A DNA stretch of 64,000 nt from Stenopsyche tienmushanensis (taxonomy: Eukaryota > Arthropoda > Insecta > Trichoptera > Stenopsychidae): positions 62,001 to 126,000 of the forward strand of contig WACJ01000332.1 in NCBI GenBank assembly GCA_008973525.1, given 5' to 3'. Positions 33,403-45,872 of the stretch are shown in pieces (the first letter of the stretch is position 1; every line of letters starts with the position of its first letter). The translations under genes and the position numbers were made by a program. Below the pieces are notes generated by a model that saw nothing but the letters and a program-made list of their open reading frames with translations, had not been told where the DNA came from and ran no database searches.

Positions 33403-33931
33403 GTCTCGCTAAATGAAAAATTGAACATTTTATGGTTAAGCCGGGCTTAAAAAGGTTCATCTTCATTAACTAAAATTTAATATCTCACATTTAAATCTTC
33501 AGTATTTCAGGTTTGATTGCAATATTATTATTTGCTTAAAAAACAAGCTGCTTGAGAAACTATCGTTCTGAAAGCGATAGTTTCTCTCTGGATTTATTCA
33601 CTAACTTGATTATGTCAAACAATCTTATTCTTTTGAAGTTGAAAATTCAATTCATTTAACTTTTCCTTAACGTCTGGAGGGAAAGTTGGATTTAACACCC
33701 TCCTTTTCGCTTTCCAATTGAGGATTTGTTCGTTTCTTTATATCTGATAACAGGTTCATAATTATTTTTCCAGAATCATATTCAACAAATATTGCTCATA
33801 TAAAAAGATTTAATCAATTTAAATTTTAAATATGCTGGAAATAAATAACATTTTCATATAAAATTTTTGGCCAAATTTTATAAAGAAGTAACATTTTTTT
33901 ATTCGCTATCATTTAATAATCTAATAATATA
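33403..33931. other. Spacer with a short inverted repeat
   Basis: AT-rich. 'gagaaactatcgttctgaaagcgatagtttctc' (33554-33587) would form a hairpin with a 13-bp stem (GAGAAACTATCGT/AGCGATAGTTTCTC, near perfect). Otherwise nothing recognised. Confidence 0.45.
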
Positions 33932-34915
33932 AGCTGATGACCTTACTCTCACAATATGTAGGATTCAATATCAGAACTGGAGGAAATAACAAATACAGCC
34001 TTAAGGATACTTTGGACATGGAGTGAGACGAATAAACTTACTTTTCCATCGTCAACATCAAAAGCGGTTATGCTCATGCGTTATCCACGCATTTGGCAGG
34101 ATAAAGACCCTATAGTTTTCGATAAAAACTTCGTCTACCTGGGTGTAACCATCTCTGAGGGTTGCAGATTCAGAGAAAACATTAAAATTGCAACCGGCAA
34201 AGCGGTCAAGGCTTTTGGGAAAATGTCCAGATTGACGGGTGCTGATTGGGGTCTTGGGGGCAGACACCTCAGGATTGCCTATGAAGCCATCTACGAGAGT
34301 ATTGCCACATACGGAGCATGGGTGGACAGACTTGGACACCGTGGACGTGATAAGATGGCGAAACGAAGCCTAAACATTGCACAACGGCAGCCACTACTAA
34401 GAATCACTGGAGCGTACAGAACAACTGCTACAGACAGCCTCCCTGTCCATGCAGGGATTTTACAGGGATTTAAGCACGTAGAATAATTAAAGTTGGTAAC
34501 TCCACTCTATCAGCTGAGGAAGCAGATGGAATTATTACGGACCCTATTACCACCAAAAGGTGGGCTAGAAACGCAGCAATTGCCGACTTGGAACGCAGTT
34601 GGTCTGAGTCACCTCACGATGGCTACATGCGGAATTTATTTGGTTCAGCCTTATCTCGCCTCAAACTAAAATGGGGACGCGGATCACGTTCAGTGGTCGT
34701 ATTTGGGCATGTCGGCTGAGAGAGAGGCTCTCCTGTGCCGTATCAGAGGTCCTTTTTCTGGACCTCTTGGCCACAGGGATTTGGCGACCAGCCCCGGTGC
34801 CTTTTCGGCATTCAAGGCCTTCTGCCAAATGTTTCGGAGCCAAATGCGTCTTCTACCTTCACATGTCATTTATACTATTTTTATATTTGTCCTCTATGTT
34901 ACTACGAGTTGACCA
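33932..34915 (+). mobile_element. R1-clade non-LTR fragment, + strand
   Basis: Begins exactly at the reverse transcriptase active-site block (ADDLTLT, from FADD/YADD) and is truncated 5' of it. It continues with IVFDKNFVYLGVTISEGCRF, RPLLRITGAYRTT-like (here QPLLRITGAYRTTATDSLPV), KVGNSTLSAEEADG and the tail MSAEREALLCRIRGPFSGPL. Frames shift at about 34486 and later, and the zinc-knuckle segment before MSAERE is deleted. An A-rich tail of taaaa units (34920-34950) follows. The close relative at 38085-39262 lies in the opposite orientation. It is a dead 5'-truncated copy. Confidence 0.85.
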
Positions 34916-34950
34916 TATACTAATAAAATAAGATAAAATAAAATAAAAAT

Positions 34951-37900
34951 GGTCCTATTAGCTTAATGTAAATTTAACCTAAACGTACAATACAGAAAAA
35001 GAAATGGAAAACTATAATATGAATAATTTTTACCCAGGAAAAGTTTCTTATAGAATTTGTCTAAGTTTGATAAAGGATACGGTCCCTTGTGAAGAAGAAT
35101 AACAGTCATATAAAATCGGACATTTCATGTGAAAACACATACTTCAAAATAAAATTTAAAAATACAGCATAAATATCAAAAATTGTTACTCAACATCTTT
35201 CCTCTAAGGTTACTTTCAAATTTTGACGCATTATTATACAGAGATATGGTTTTCTAATGGTCGATGGAAATTACAATGGCTTTGAATGAAATTTAATATT
35301 AAGAGAAATAACTCTAACGTAAATCAAATTTTCAACACTACGGCCCGCGGGCCGGACATGCCAGTATGCGGCCCGCCATAGTTTATTTTGATTATTTTGT
35401 AAAATTTACAATGTAATTAATTCATATATGTCATAGATATCTCGCCCACTGCGCCTAGTCCCAATACGAAAATTTGCATGTAATTCAAAACTAAAGTAAG
35501 TTGGTATGGTGAGCTAGCTAGATTTTACTTTTGGGACTAAGTGGAGGAATCAGAATGGCCCTTAGGCTTAAAAGTTTGGAAATTTCTGAATATGATAATT
35601 ATATTTACAATATTTTGCTTTTTGCAAGCTAATGTCATGTACATAATTAAGCTCTATGTTCGAAGTTTTAGCTATTATCAAATCACCAAATACAAAGAGT
35701 TGTTCGGCAAAGATCATATATATCAAGTAATAATTTCCAACGAACATTCATAATGTAATAATGCATAACACTTCACCTTTATTTATATAACTGAGGTATT
35801 TTTGTAAATCGATATAATCCATTCAATGTCAATAAGTAGAACACCTAGCATTTTATCGATATGAATTTACATACAAATGCCATCTTGAGAGGAAACCATA
35901 CATATATTTCGACAAAGTTGCAAAATACAATTAAGTAATTTCACTAAAAACCATATTATTTAATATTGAATTTATTGTTCAAGGATTCTAAATGAAATTC
36001 ATTCAAAGACTTCATTTTTTACAAGAAAACCCATATTATAAGAGCATAATTGATATTTGCTGATGTAAATACGTTGCCATCGTGATCGTATAATTAGTAT
36101 AGGATTTTTAAAAATAAGTCTGTAAATGCATTCTATATCCATTAAAGCAGACGTGTTTATATAATTGGCTCTTTGTGGATCTAAGATAGCCATAATTGCT
36201 TCCCTTGAGGGGTATTTCAAGCGTTTGAGCTAGAAAATGTAGCAAATCATCAATCTTCCAATCGATAAATTATTAATTATAGGCCTATTTAGATAGCTTA
36301 TATCCGTTTATTTGTTCATTTTCATTTTCCTTTCGATGCGGGTTTCTATTTTTACCATTTCAAATTAGAGTTCTGCGGTCAATATATTTGTTATAGAAGA
36401 AAATCGCGTGACACAAGATCTAGATCGCGTATAGCGAGGGTTATCTGTTATATTCGAATATGTCAATTTTTCATGTTTTTTTGAAGAATGATAAGCATTC
36501 AACATCCCAATTAGAAAAATAATGTCAATTTTCATTACATAAATCCAAGCTCATTCATCATCTTATTATGTAAGATTTACCTATATTTTTATTATACAAC
36601 TAGTTCAAAAATTATTCAGGTATCAATTTTTTTATTATTAATATTCCGCAACGTTGAAAGCTTGGATGATCGTAACTTTCCTGATTTACATTGTATAAAT
36701 ATTGAATGAAATAAAAATTAGTTTGTAGAAATGGGTGCAAAGTTTTAATAATTTCCTCTCATCTATTTGCATAATTGCTCCTTGATTACCATTCATTATA
36801 CACATTTAAAACGTTTCATATTGTTTTCAATATACTATGGATTTTAATGGAAATTCTGAGAATGGCACATGTTATATCAGACTAATTTGGAATAATAAAT
36901 GAGTTGTAAAATCAATTCTAAAAAGCTTTATTTAAATAATATTAAAACCGAATCGTATTTGATATAGACCGCTAGTCTTCTATGTAGAATTTGGTATAAA
37001 AGCTATATTTGTGTGTAATTTTAATCCACTAGGAGTGCCCTAAAACCCCAAGTACTCTAATAAAAATTATTACTTCCAGTTTATACATTTAAGTAATGAC
37101 TCGGCCAAATATATTGGCAACCTTTGACCGGAAGGCAATTCTAGACATTATTTCATACAATTCAAATGGAGCATATCGGGATAATCGTAAATGAAGTCCC
37201 ATTGTATTATATAACATGAATATGTAGCACTTCCCATAACTCAGAGCAAAACGACAGATCATTATTGTATTGAAACCTCCAAGATAGCATTGATTGTAAA
37301 TTTGATATATGACGGGCATCCTCGATTAACTATAAAATTGCATGTGTAATTTTTGTATGTCAGAGCTTCAAATTACATTTAAAGTTGTCCCTAAAAAATA
37401 GTAATAAATGCAAATCGTGGGCTTGACAGGTAGCCTTTGAAGATTTCAAAACAATTTTATCCGGTGTATAATATCCGGTGCGGTTGAAAACTTTAATAAT
37501 ACTGCACAATATTAACACGTGGGGGATGAAAAAAAATGTCCGTTCCAGATGCTGTGGATCGGACAGATTAATGGATATAATCCGTTACAAGGACGCTGCA
37601 GTGTCCAATGCAGTATAGTGCAAACAACATGTTTACAACCGCTGGATAGTTAGGGTGCTGCTATATAAATTCCAACATATTATCTAATTTGCATGTAAAA
37701 TAGATGTGCGGGGATGAAATTAGCTCACATATGTAAAACCAAAAACAGTGATTAAAAACGAATAATGCGAAATCTGGAGAATTTCATAAAAACAATGCAA
37801 TCGTACTTACTCATGATAAAGATGTGTTAAAGATATTTGAATATTTAATATATTGCCGAAAATAATCAGCTCAAAATGCTGCGTGACCATGCGGTCACGC

Positions 37901-38084
37901 TCATTGGTATTGGAGGCGTAAAAATCAAAATTGTGTGACAAATTATTTTTAGCATTCTATGAAGTCGTAATTACAATAATACAAGTAATGTTCTGGGGTT
38001 TCCCTCACTTTAAAAAAAATGCATGATGATAATGACGATAGGATACTTACTGTAAAAATGATTTATTGATTTAATGATTAATGA
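34951..38084. other. AT-rich DNA between two inverted R1-clade fragments
   Basis: About 3.1 kb without a recognised gene. Near 35336-35380 'cggcccgcgggccgg' resembles the ends of some hAT-derived repeats. 'aaatcggacatttcatgtga' (about 35116) is shared with 50308 and, inverted, 49793. A palindrome GCGTGACC-atgc-GGTCACGC lies at 37881-37900. Confidence 0.4.
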
Positions 38085-39262
38085 TCTTTAACAAGAGAGA
38101 GATCCCAGCTGCGAGACTTTGTAGTAACGAACCAAGGTCAACTTGCCGATAGAATGCCGAAAAGGCACCGAGGCTGGCCACTAAGTCTCTGGGGCCAAGA
38201 GGTCCAGAAATAGGACCTCTGATACGGCACAGAAGAGCCTCTCTCTCGGCCGATATGCTCAAACACGACCATAGAACGTGATCCGCGTTCATGAAAGGAT
38301 CCCTGCACACACATTCCGAACTATCTTTTAGTTTCATTTTTGCTAGGTATGCCGCAAAACGGCCGTGCCCCGTCAGGAACTGGGAAGTCCAGTGATCGGA
38401 GTCAATCCATTTTAGCTTGAGGCGAGATAAGGCTGAACCAAAAAAAATCCATGTAGCCACCGTGAGGCGATTGAGACCAACTGCGTTCCCAAAAGGCAAT
38501 TGCCGCGTTTCTAGCCCACTTTTTGGTGGCAATAAGATCCGTATGAATTCCATCTGCTTCCTCAGTTGATAGAGTGGAGTTACCAACTTTAATTATTCTA
38601 CGTGCTTTTTTAAGGTGCCTCACTGCCTTTATTTGGACTTTTAGATCTAGTAGCAAGATCCCTGCAAGGACAGAGAGGCTGTCTGCAGCAGTTGTTCTGT
38701 ATGCTCCAGTGATTCTTAGTAATGGCTGCCGTTGTGCAATGTTTAGGCTTCATTTCGATGTCTTGTCATGTCCACGGTATCCAAGCCTGTTCGCCCATGC
38801 TCCTGTTTCGTGTTTGGCAATACTCTCGTAGATGGCTTCATAGGCAATCCTGATCAGCCCCCAAGACCCCAATCAGCGCCCGCTAGTCTGAACATTTTGC
38901 CAAAAGCCTTGACCGCTTTGCCGGTTGTAATTTTAATGTTTTCTCTGAATTTGTATCCCTCAGAGATACTTAAGCTCAGGAAGACAAAGTTTTTATCGAA
39001 AACTATAGGGTCTTTACCCAGCCAAATGCGTGGATAACGCATGAGCATAACCGCTTTTGATTTTGACGCTACAAAAGTAAGTTTATTCGTCTCACTCCAT
39101 GTCCAAAATATCCTTAAGGCTGTATTTGTTCTTTACTCCAGTTCTTATCTTGAGTCCCTGCATGTTGTGAGAGTAAGGTCATCTGCATATGCTGTTAGTA
39201 AGTAATCCTGCGGGAGTATCAGGTCAAGGGAATCACCAAGCAGGATGTTCCAGAGCATGCGC
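38085..39262 (-). mobile_element. R1-clade non-LTR fragment, minus strand
   Basis: Minus-strand order: DLILPQDYLLTAYADDLTLT (active-site YADD near 39170-39195), SKSKAVMLMRYPRIW, the stretch to FGKMFRLAGADWGLGG, QPLLRITGAYRTTAADSLSV, KVGNSTLSTEEADG, SQFLTGHGRFAAYL, the cysteine-histidine knuckle CVCRDPFMNADHVLWSC and ISAEREALLCRIRGPISGPL. Several frameshifts separate these. It ends with an AT-rich tail near 38085. The first 64-residue block aligns with the 34 kb copy at 53 of 64 positions by my count. The 5' truncation falls at about 39262. Confidence 0.87.
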
Positions 39263-41848
39263 TATTTCAAATAAAATCCTGGTTTTTATCTAATGCAAGT
39301 TAGTTTATCTGGAATTGAAAATCAATTAAGTATTGTATCCCACTTGTTCTTCCCAGGTTAAAAATCGGATAACTTCAATTATTCCATTGAAATTGAATTC
39401 TGTTCTGCATAGATATATAAAATCATCCCTTCCTACTTTAAAATTTATTTGAAGGCTTTAATTAAGTTTTATGTGTGACATCAGTAGTTTTACTTTGGCT
39501 CAAATATCACATTTATAAATTAATTATTTTAATCAAAAATTTGCAAAATCAATCATTTTCACTTTCCTTAATAAATTAACCCTTAACTGTTTCCTTATAT
39601 AATAATAACGCTTAATCTTTTCACCCCTTGATACTTTGCAAATTTACTCAACGTACTTGCCGAACAAATTTCGAACTTCCAATTCCTATAATTTACAAAT
39701 TAAATGAGCTTTCGGAGCCTCGTTAATAAATTTTTGATTAAACATACATTTTAAATTGAATTATGTGCTTTTATATACCCAAAAAAAAAATTCCATCACA
39801 TTTCGCCCTAATTGAATTCGTGATATTAGCAAGCCTGAGGTCAAATAAGCCTTTTCCCGGCCTAGCTCGATTAAGCAAATATGATCATCATATTTACACT
39901 CATGATACTGGAGCCCTCCGGCTTTATTAATCGGAGCTTTCGTGTATCGACGATGCAAAATAAAAATTGGAGATATTTGAGAGCATCCGGAGCTTACAGG
40001 CCATATTTATTTTGAGCCCACTTTAAGGGTGTGTTATTAAAAAAAATGATGCGATCATGTTTATGATACGGAATATTGGAGTAGAACTTTTGTTATAAGC
40101 ATACTTGTAATGTATGCTCAGTATGACTAAGTACATATGTATTTCATCACGTGAAGGCAACCTTATTGTATGTAATTTTTCTAATCGATAAATTGAAGGC
40201 TGTTTTCAATATTTTAAGTTCATATGAGAATATTAAGATATAAAGCAGATTAAATTTCTATCAGGGGATGATCTTAGATGAAATGATATTTGCCATAAAA
40301 ATAATTTGATATGTTTGAGTCAAATCATTCCCCTATTTAAATAATCATTTTATCGATATCCTAATTAAAAAAATGCTTAAATACATTAGTCGATTTTCAG
40401 ATAATTTAATTAAGCTCTCTACATGATCATGTATTAATTCAAGTGATAAAGCTCTCTACAGTTAAATAAACCATAAGCTCTGAAATAAGCACGCCCAGCT
40501 TTTAACATAGCACGATATATTATATTCTGCACGTTTATTATTCATTTACTTTAATTAAAATTACATATATTCAACCCTTATTTTTTCACGTGTATAATAT
40601 ACATATGACCTACCCAGAATAGCCACTCTTGAATCTCATCGAACTTATAAAGCCCTCCACCCTTCAGTGTGTGCAATTTGAATACGAAATCACCCCCTTG
40701 ATAAGAAACCCACACACGTCCAACGATTCGATTAATATTAAATTCACGATGGACAAAAATCCACACACATTTGTTAGCATAAGTTCCCGATAACGCTTTT
40801 AAATGGACGCAATTAAAGCTGAGCGCTTCCCAAACAGTGTTGCGCGTGTCATGCATTCGACAGGGGTTGTCATTACACGAACTATCCTTGACTCGAGCCA
40901 GGTTTCATGAATAAATTATGTCCAATATTGACTACGGGAAGGCGTCGCCATACAAAGCCTCATGCCATAGGGCTCCGAAGGCTTTCATTCGGAGCTACCT
41001 CAAATGAAACTTTTAAGCTGGCGAACAATTCGTACCCATTGTACGGTAGCACATAAATAGTCCCCTGGCTGGAATTAAACCAAATTTACAAAACGACTTT
41101 GCTTTAAATTCTTCAGTGTTTTTTGGAACCCAAGAAAATTTACACCATGCCATAACAACTATTTAACCCTCCGAATAATTGAAATTCTGCGCTAGTTTTC
41201 CAAGGCTGCACATCAAATTTGCAATAAACATGTTTTAATCTAGGAAATACTAATCTAAATAGATCGTTGACATTTTTGGTCCTAAGCTAAGCTAAGCTAT
41301 TTAATATAGATTGATGATGATTGATCAATACCAGTATCAACATGAATAATTTAGCAATTGACTAGAACAAAGTAAAAGAACATTAGCTATAACATATAAT
41401 CATCTACCAAGGGATGAAAATATTGTTAATTTCACTTTATTGGCATTCAAGGAACTATATATTGTTCGTTATAGTTAATTTATGACCATTCGATATTACA
41501 TTTTAATCAACGATTTTCGGCTTATAAGGACCTTCCATTCCATCAATTTGGATGTAAGTCGAATTGTTTATGAATTTGAGAGGTATTCAACGATGTATCT
41601 ACATAAATATGAAGAAAAACAACTTATATTTTTAAATATTCTTATAACTCATCACATATAAACAATTTTCATTCATCAATGGAAAAAATCACATAGATTT
41701 TATGAACCAAACCACGTCAATATTATATTTTTCATTGTTCAAAAACGGCCATCCCTTAAGTTTTTTATAAATACAATATACCGCCGGGTGAGAATGACTC
41801 AATACGAAAAAATGTGAGTCACGTGATCCGATCACAAAATAATGGCAC
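39263..41848. other. AT-rich DNA with GC-richer islands
   Basis: No gene recognised. GC-richer patches at about 39890-40030 and 40930-41070 could be conserved non-coding DNA. A (CTAAG)3 microrepeat lies at 41282-41298. Confidence 0.35.
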
Positions 41849-42283
41849 GGGTCTGTTTTTAAGCGATAGATATATTCCACGAGGAGCCGCATAAAAAATC
41901 GCATATTTTAAAAAAACCGCATAACTTCAAATCAATGGGATAGAATGTACCAAAAATCGCATAAAAAAGTTAATAAAAAAATCATTGCTTTATCAAAATC
42001 TATTTCAAACGATAATCGTACAATTTATTGTTATAAGTCAGCATACATATTTATGAACATATATCAGAACTATCATCACTAAAAGATAATGATCGGCATG
42101 ATTTATGAACTTGGCCCAGATCACTTTCATCACTGGATAAAATAACCAGTTCATTACATACAGATGCTGACATTTTTTTTATGCGCATTCGCATAAAAAA
42201 AGACTTGAACCGCATACAAACATGAAGGATAGGTTCCATTTTATTTGAAAATCGCATAAAAAGATCCGCATAAAATCAGACCC
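41849..42283. mobile_element. GCATAAAA-rich MITE, copy 1
   Basis: Terminal inverted repeats GGGTCTGTTTTTAAGCG (41849) and the complement of CGCATAAAATCAGACCC (42267-42283), differing at 2 of 17 positions. The interior repeats the word CGCATAAAAA (or its complement) at least seven times, often near the ends, a pattern seen for transposase binding sites. A minus-strand frame (42051-42257) has an acidic stretch LSSDESD...SFSDDSSDICS like the N-terminus of some transposases, but it is too short to assign. A related element lies at 62811-63238. Confidence 0.6.
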
Positions 42284-42629
42284 AAATGTATATGAACATA
42301 TTTGAGGAACTGATCTGTCGTTAAAACCTCCCTGCTGAATTTCTTATTTCTCTCTAATAAAAAGCACCACCAAGAGCAAATTCCGAGGCGAAAAAGTATT
42401 TCAAAAAGCGCTTGCCTCTTAGTAACATAGAATTTTCTCTTTCAACGTCGTTCTAACTTATGACAGAAATGCAGTTATTTATCTTCGCAAACTTCGACGC
42501 AAACTACGTTCTATGGACATGTTCTAGGCATGGCGTTCGATCGCGAGGCGCTCATTCCAAGTCTCGGCGGTCTGAATAGCGGACCGGTTGGACACACAAA
42601 CCTTGTGGACATTCTCTCATATTTTAGGG
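42284..42629. other. Spacer, nothing recognised
   Basis: Short unique sequence between the MITE and an LTR. Confidence 0.4.
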
Positions 42630-42960
42630 TGTAGCGTGGTTGATTTGACATCCCCATGCAATAGCGGTGTTAATCTGAGCAGATTTAATTTGTAAGATTA
42701 ACAGTGACATATTCCGTCTCTTTTTAGGTGCAATGTGCTATTTTAACAGCGCCATCTTGTGTGGCGCTGCGGAGACATTGCACCTGCAACTACCAACCGA
42801 TTGCTTCTTGCGCGTGCATCATTGCTGGTTGGGTGGTGACGCGCAAAAAAGGCAGGAGTCGGGAGTCTGTTGGCCTTGACTGCGGGAAAACGTCCTTCTC
42901 GCAACCAGATTGCACTCTCGTGGTGAATAAAAAGTTACCTAGATAAGAGAGTATTTTATA
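42630..42960 (+). repeat. LTR, gypsy-like family, 3' truncated
   Basis: Starts with the family 5' end TGTAGCGTGG at 42630 and follows it through 'taatctgagcagatttaatt', 'caatgtgctattttaacagc' and 'gtgaataaaaagttacctag'. The match fades at about 42960, before the terminal CGTTACA. Confidence 0.65.
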
Positions 42961-45053
42961 TACTCGGCGACAATCAGGTGGCAGAAGCGTTTAGATCAAA
43001 TTATAGTTCAGTTTCATGTACCAAAAAGGAACGCGGCGACGGGCGAACCAGCAAAAGTTCGACTCATTCTATAATCTCTCTCTAACTATTTTCTAAGTTT
43101 TTTTTATAATAAAACATTGTAAAATTGATCTGGATCCTAATTAAGCAGCTCCAAGGGTTATTTTGCTATACAGGCTTTTACTCTAATATTATATACCCCT
43201 TGTTATTCAATTACTCTATTAAAGTTCATCCTTTTGAAGTAATTCCGTCGCAAGAATAATGTTGTATGATAAAGTTGAGATCCACTGTCTTTGCTGAATA
43301 GATGCACATCTTCCCAATATGCTGCCAAGTTTCAGACTTAGTATAATTTGCGGCTTCTGAACTATGGTGAACACATACCCATATGTCACACATCAAATGT
43401 ATTTACATAGTGAACCATCCATTCATATATACATTTTCTACTGGGTAGTTTTTTGTCATCATTCATTAGCAAGATTTAATTTTAAATAATACAGGTGTAT
43501 CATTTAGGACAGTGATATTTTGGCTTATAAATGAAAGCTGACATTGACAACACACGGCATGAAACTTTGCTTAAAAATATATTTATATATCGTGTCAAAC
43601 TTTAATATGCAAAAAACTATATATAATATTTAGCAAGGTCGCAACGTTTCGCCTGTGGGAATACAATATCAAAATTTTGTGCGAAGACGTCAATCAAACA
43701 TAATCCCTTTAATAACCAAGGAAAACGAATTGAATAGCATGATTTTTTTTGGTAAATTCAAAATGAATTTGCATAAGCTTACTCCATCAAGGCACGTGAT
43801 TTAATTACATAGTTCCATACAAATATCCCGTACTAACAAAGCATTTGTAAATAAAGTTTGATCCATTCCAGTTGGCTTGCAAATTTAGAGCATTCATCTG
43901 TGCGTATCCAATGGAGAACGTCATGAAAATTCATGAAAAATATAAATTGAATAATAGATTTGTTCGGATTTCGTCTGCAAAATGCAAATTGTCTGACACG
44001 ATTTTTATAGGCAAAAATTTGCATAAATGAATGAAAACACATATGCAAATAAATTATTTTATAAATGATCAGGACTTGAGATAGAATTAGGATGTATGCG
44101 AAAACCTCAAATGCCACCCGACTGCTTCAGTGAGGTCGCGGTCATGAGCGCCATACAGATTGCTCTAACACTTTCCTATTCATCAACATATGTATTTATT
44201 TAAATTTAATCTTTCAATTTCGTATTTTAATAGTTAAAATATGCAAATTTTAATCAACGTAATACCACACGCGCTTAGTAATTGTTTGAAAAGAAGCGCA
44301 GTACGTGGTTTATTGCTTCAGGCTACGTGTAGCGCGGATCAAAGAGCTAGGATCCAATAGCATGCGCACACTCGCTCTCGCCTCGAAGACCGACTGTCTC
44401 TTTCTATCTCTCTAGCGGAACTCATAGTTCTCCTCGTCCTTGTAAGCCCAAGCTTTCATTTCACCAGATCAATATGCGCCAACATGGCGCATTTGCTAAA
44501 CGATTCGCATAACAAATTTCATACACAAACAATATTTGTACTAATTCTATAACATTCACAAATGTACGCACAACAAATCCCTAAAGTTTCAATTCAATAA
44601 GATAAACGGTGTGGCAGCGCATAAAATATAAACGAACAAACATTGATGTTTATATATAAGATCATTAATGCTGTTGATGGTTAAATTGGAACGCTCTTAA
44701 ACATTTAATGGATCAACGCTAAATACGAAGCATATCTATTTATTGCTATTCTTAAAGTGAAACTAATATAGACACAGTAAAGCAGATTGACTTGAACGTC
44801 AATCGTCAAATAGTTACGCGCATGCGCCGTACCACTTCTAATGTGTATCTGTCAATACGTAGCATAAAGCAACCACTACACCAGAAGCTTGACTATTTTA
44901 TTTTATATTACACAAACACATCTTAATCCTGTAGCTCACGGGTTCTTAAACTTATGTTGTCCGAAAACCCTTCCTTTTTTATCGGTTTTTTGTTATTGAA
45001 AATCCGATTTTGAATATAAAAATTATATTTTCATTCTTATAAGTGAAAGCATA
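42961..45053. other. AT-rich DNA, no gene recognised
   Basis: No element ends recognised. A GC-richer block lies at 44300-44500 with a hairpin ATGCGCCA-aca-TGGCGCAT at 44474-44492. A 60-bp block near 44866-44925 ('agcaaccactacaccagaag') recurs near 63450-63510. Confidence 0.35.
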
Positions 45054-45454
45054 TTAACCCCTTAAAGAGGTAAGACACAGAATTGTGTCCGAATTCCAGT
45101 GATTCAAAAAGAGCCTTTTAACACATGCTGAGTTCTTGACTGGAAATAAAATTTGGTGAGAAACAGAGATGGAGAGAGTATGTTGCGTACATCGTACGAT
45201 TGTATAGATCTTTAACCCAAATTTGATACATGAATGTAATAATGAATCGATTTCAAGTATATTGTGTATGCTTACTTGAAGAAATGACCGAATACTGTAT
45301 GCTTTCGACAGTGTGTATTGTATGTACAAGCTTCATACATGCTGCGGTGTTCCTGGCAGATAAGTGGATTTGTACGGATGATAAGTGGCGGATATACAAA
45401 TATAGCATCTAAGTTTATGATGATTTAAAATTAGCTCACTACTCAATGGGTTTA
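45054..45454 (+). mobile_element. piggyBac-like MITE, longest copy
   Basis: Starts TTAA-CCCCTTAAAGAGG and ends CAATGGG-TTTA. It is colinear with 521-797 ('gacacagaattgtgtccgaa', 'aaatatagcatctaag') but carries about 120 bp of extra interior. The TTAA target and CCC/GGG termini are the piggyBac pattern. No transposase. Confidence 0.7.
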
Positions 45455-45800
45455 GGAGAATGTCGGTTTTTGTATAGGCCCTAATGAGAACGATCGAAAA
45501 CGAAATGATTAATATTAAAAAAATGATTTATATCACAAAAATGTTAATAAGATGTCATTTTTTAATTATATCATATGTATATAGGAATTTATTGAGGCTT
45601 TGTGCATTATCATAAATTTCCTTAGATTTATATTAAGTCCAGTGTAGAAAAGATGAAGCAAAGCGCTACAGGTTAAAAAAATTGGTTCCACGAAATAATG
45701 AAAAGTATAGAGCTTATTTTCAACACCCACATGTCTCCCGTTTTGAATGATTGATGATGTATTGAATTTTGAAACGATTTCTTTGTTGTGCTTCTTTCAG
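45455..45800. other. AT-rich intron end before candidate exon 2
   Basis: Ends in a good polypyrimidine acceptor, 'tgtgcttctttcag', at 45787-45800. Confidence 0.4.
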
Positions 45801-45872
45801 GATGGTCCATGGAAGGAACGCCTGACGGTGTTCAACCAACCAGTCGACTCCATCACCATCGTGTCACAGCAA
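45801..45872 (+). CDS. Candidate exon 2 of an unidentified gene (partial)
   Basis: A 72-nt block with acceptor 'cttctttcag' and donor 'gtaaga'. In the phase demanded by candidate exon 1 it reads (G)WSMEGTPDGVQPTSRLHHH then RVTA, leaving one base, so it is symmetric in phase 1. It is also open in phase 0 (DGPWKERLTVFNQPVDSIT then IVSQQ), which looks at least as protein-like, so the true frame is undecided. The intron on either side would be about 17.4 and 14.4 kb. No domain recognised. The sequence after the donor is a GC-richer stretch to about 46090. Confidence 0.5.

Noticed and set aside
35336..35400. Possible hAT-derived end with CGGCCCGCGGGCC
   Set aside because: One terminus-like word only; no inverted partner or target duplication seen.
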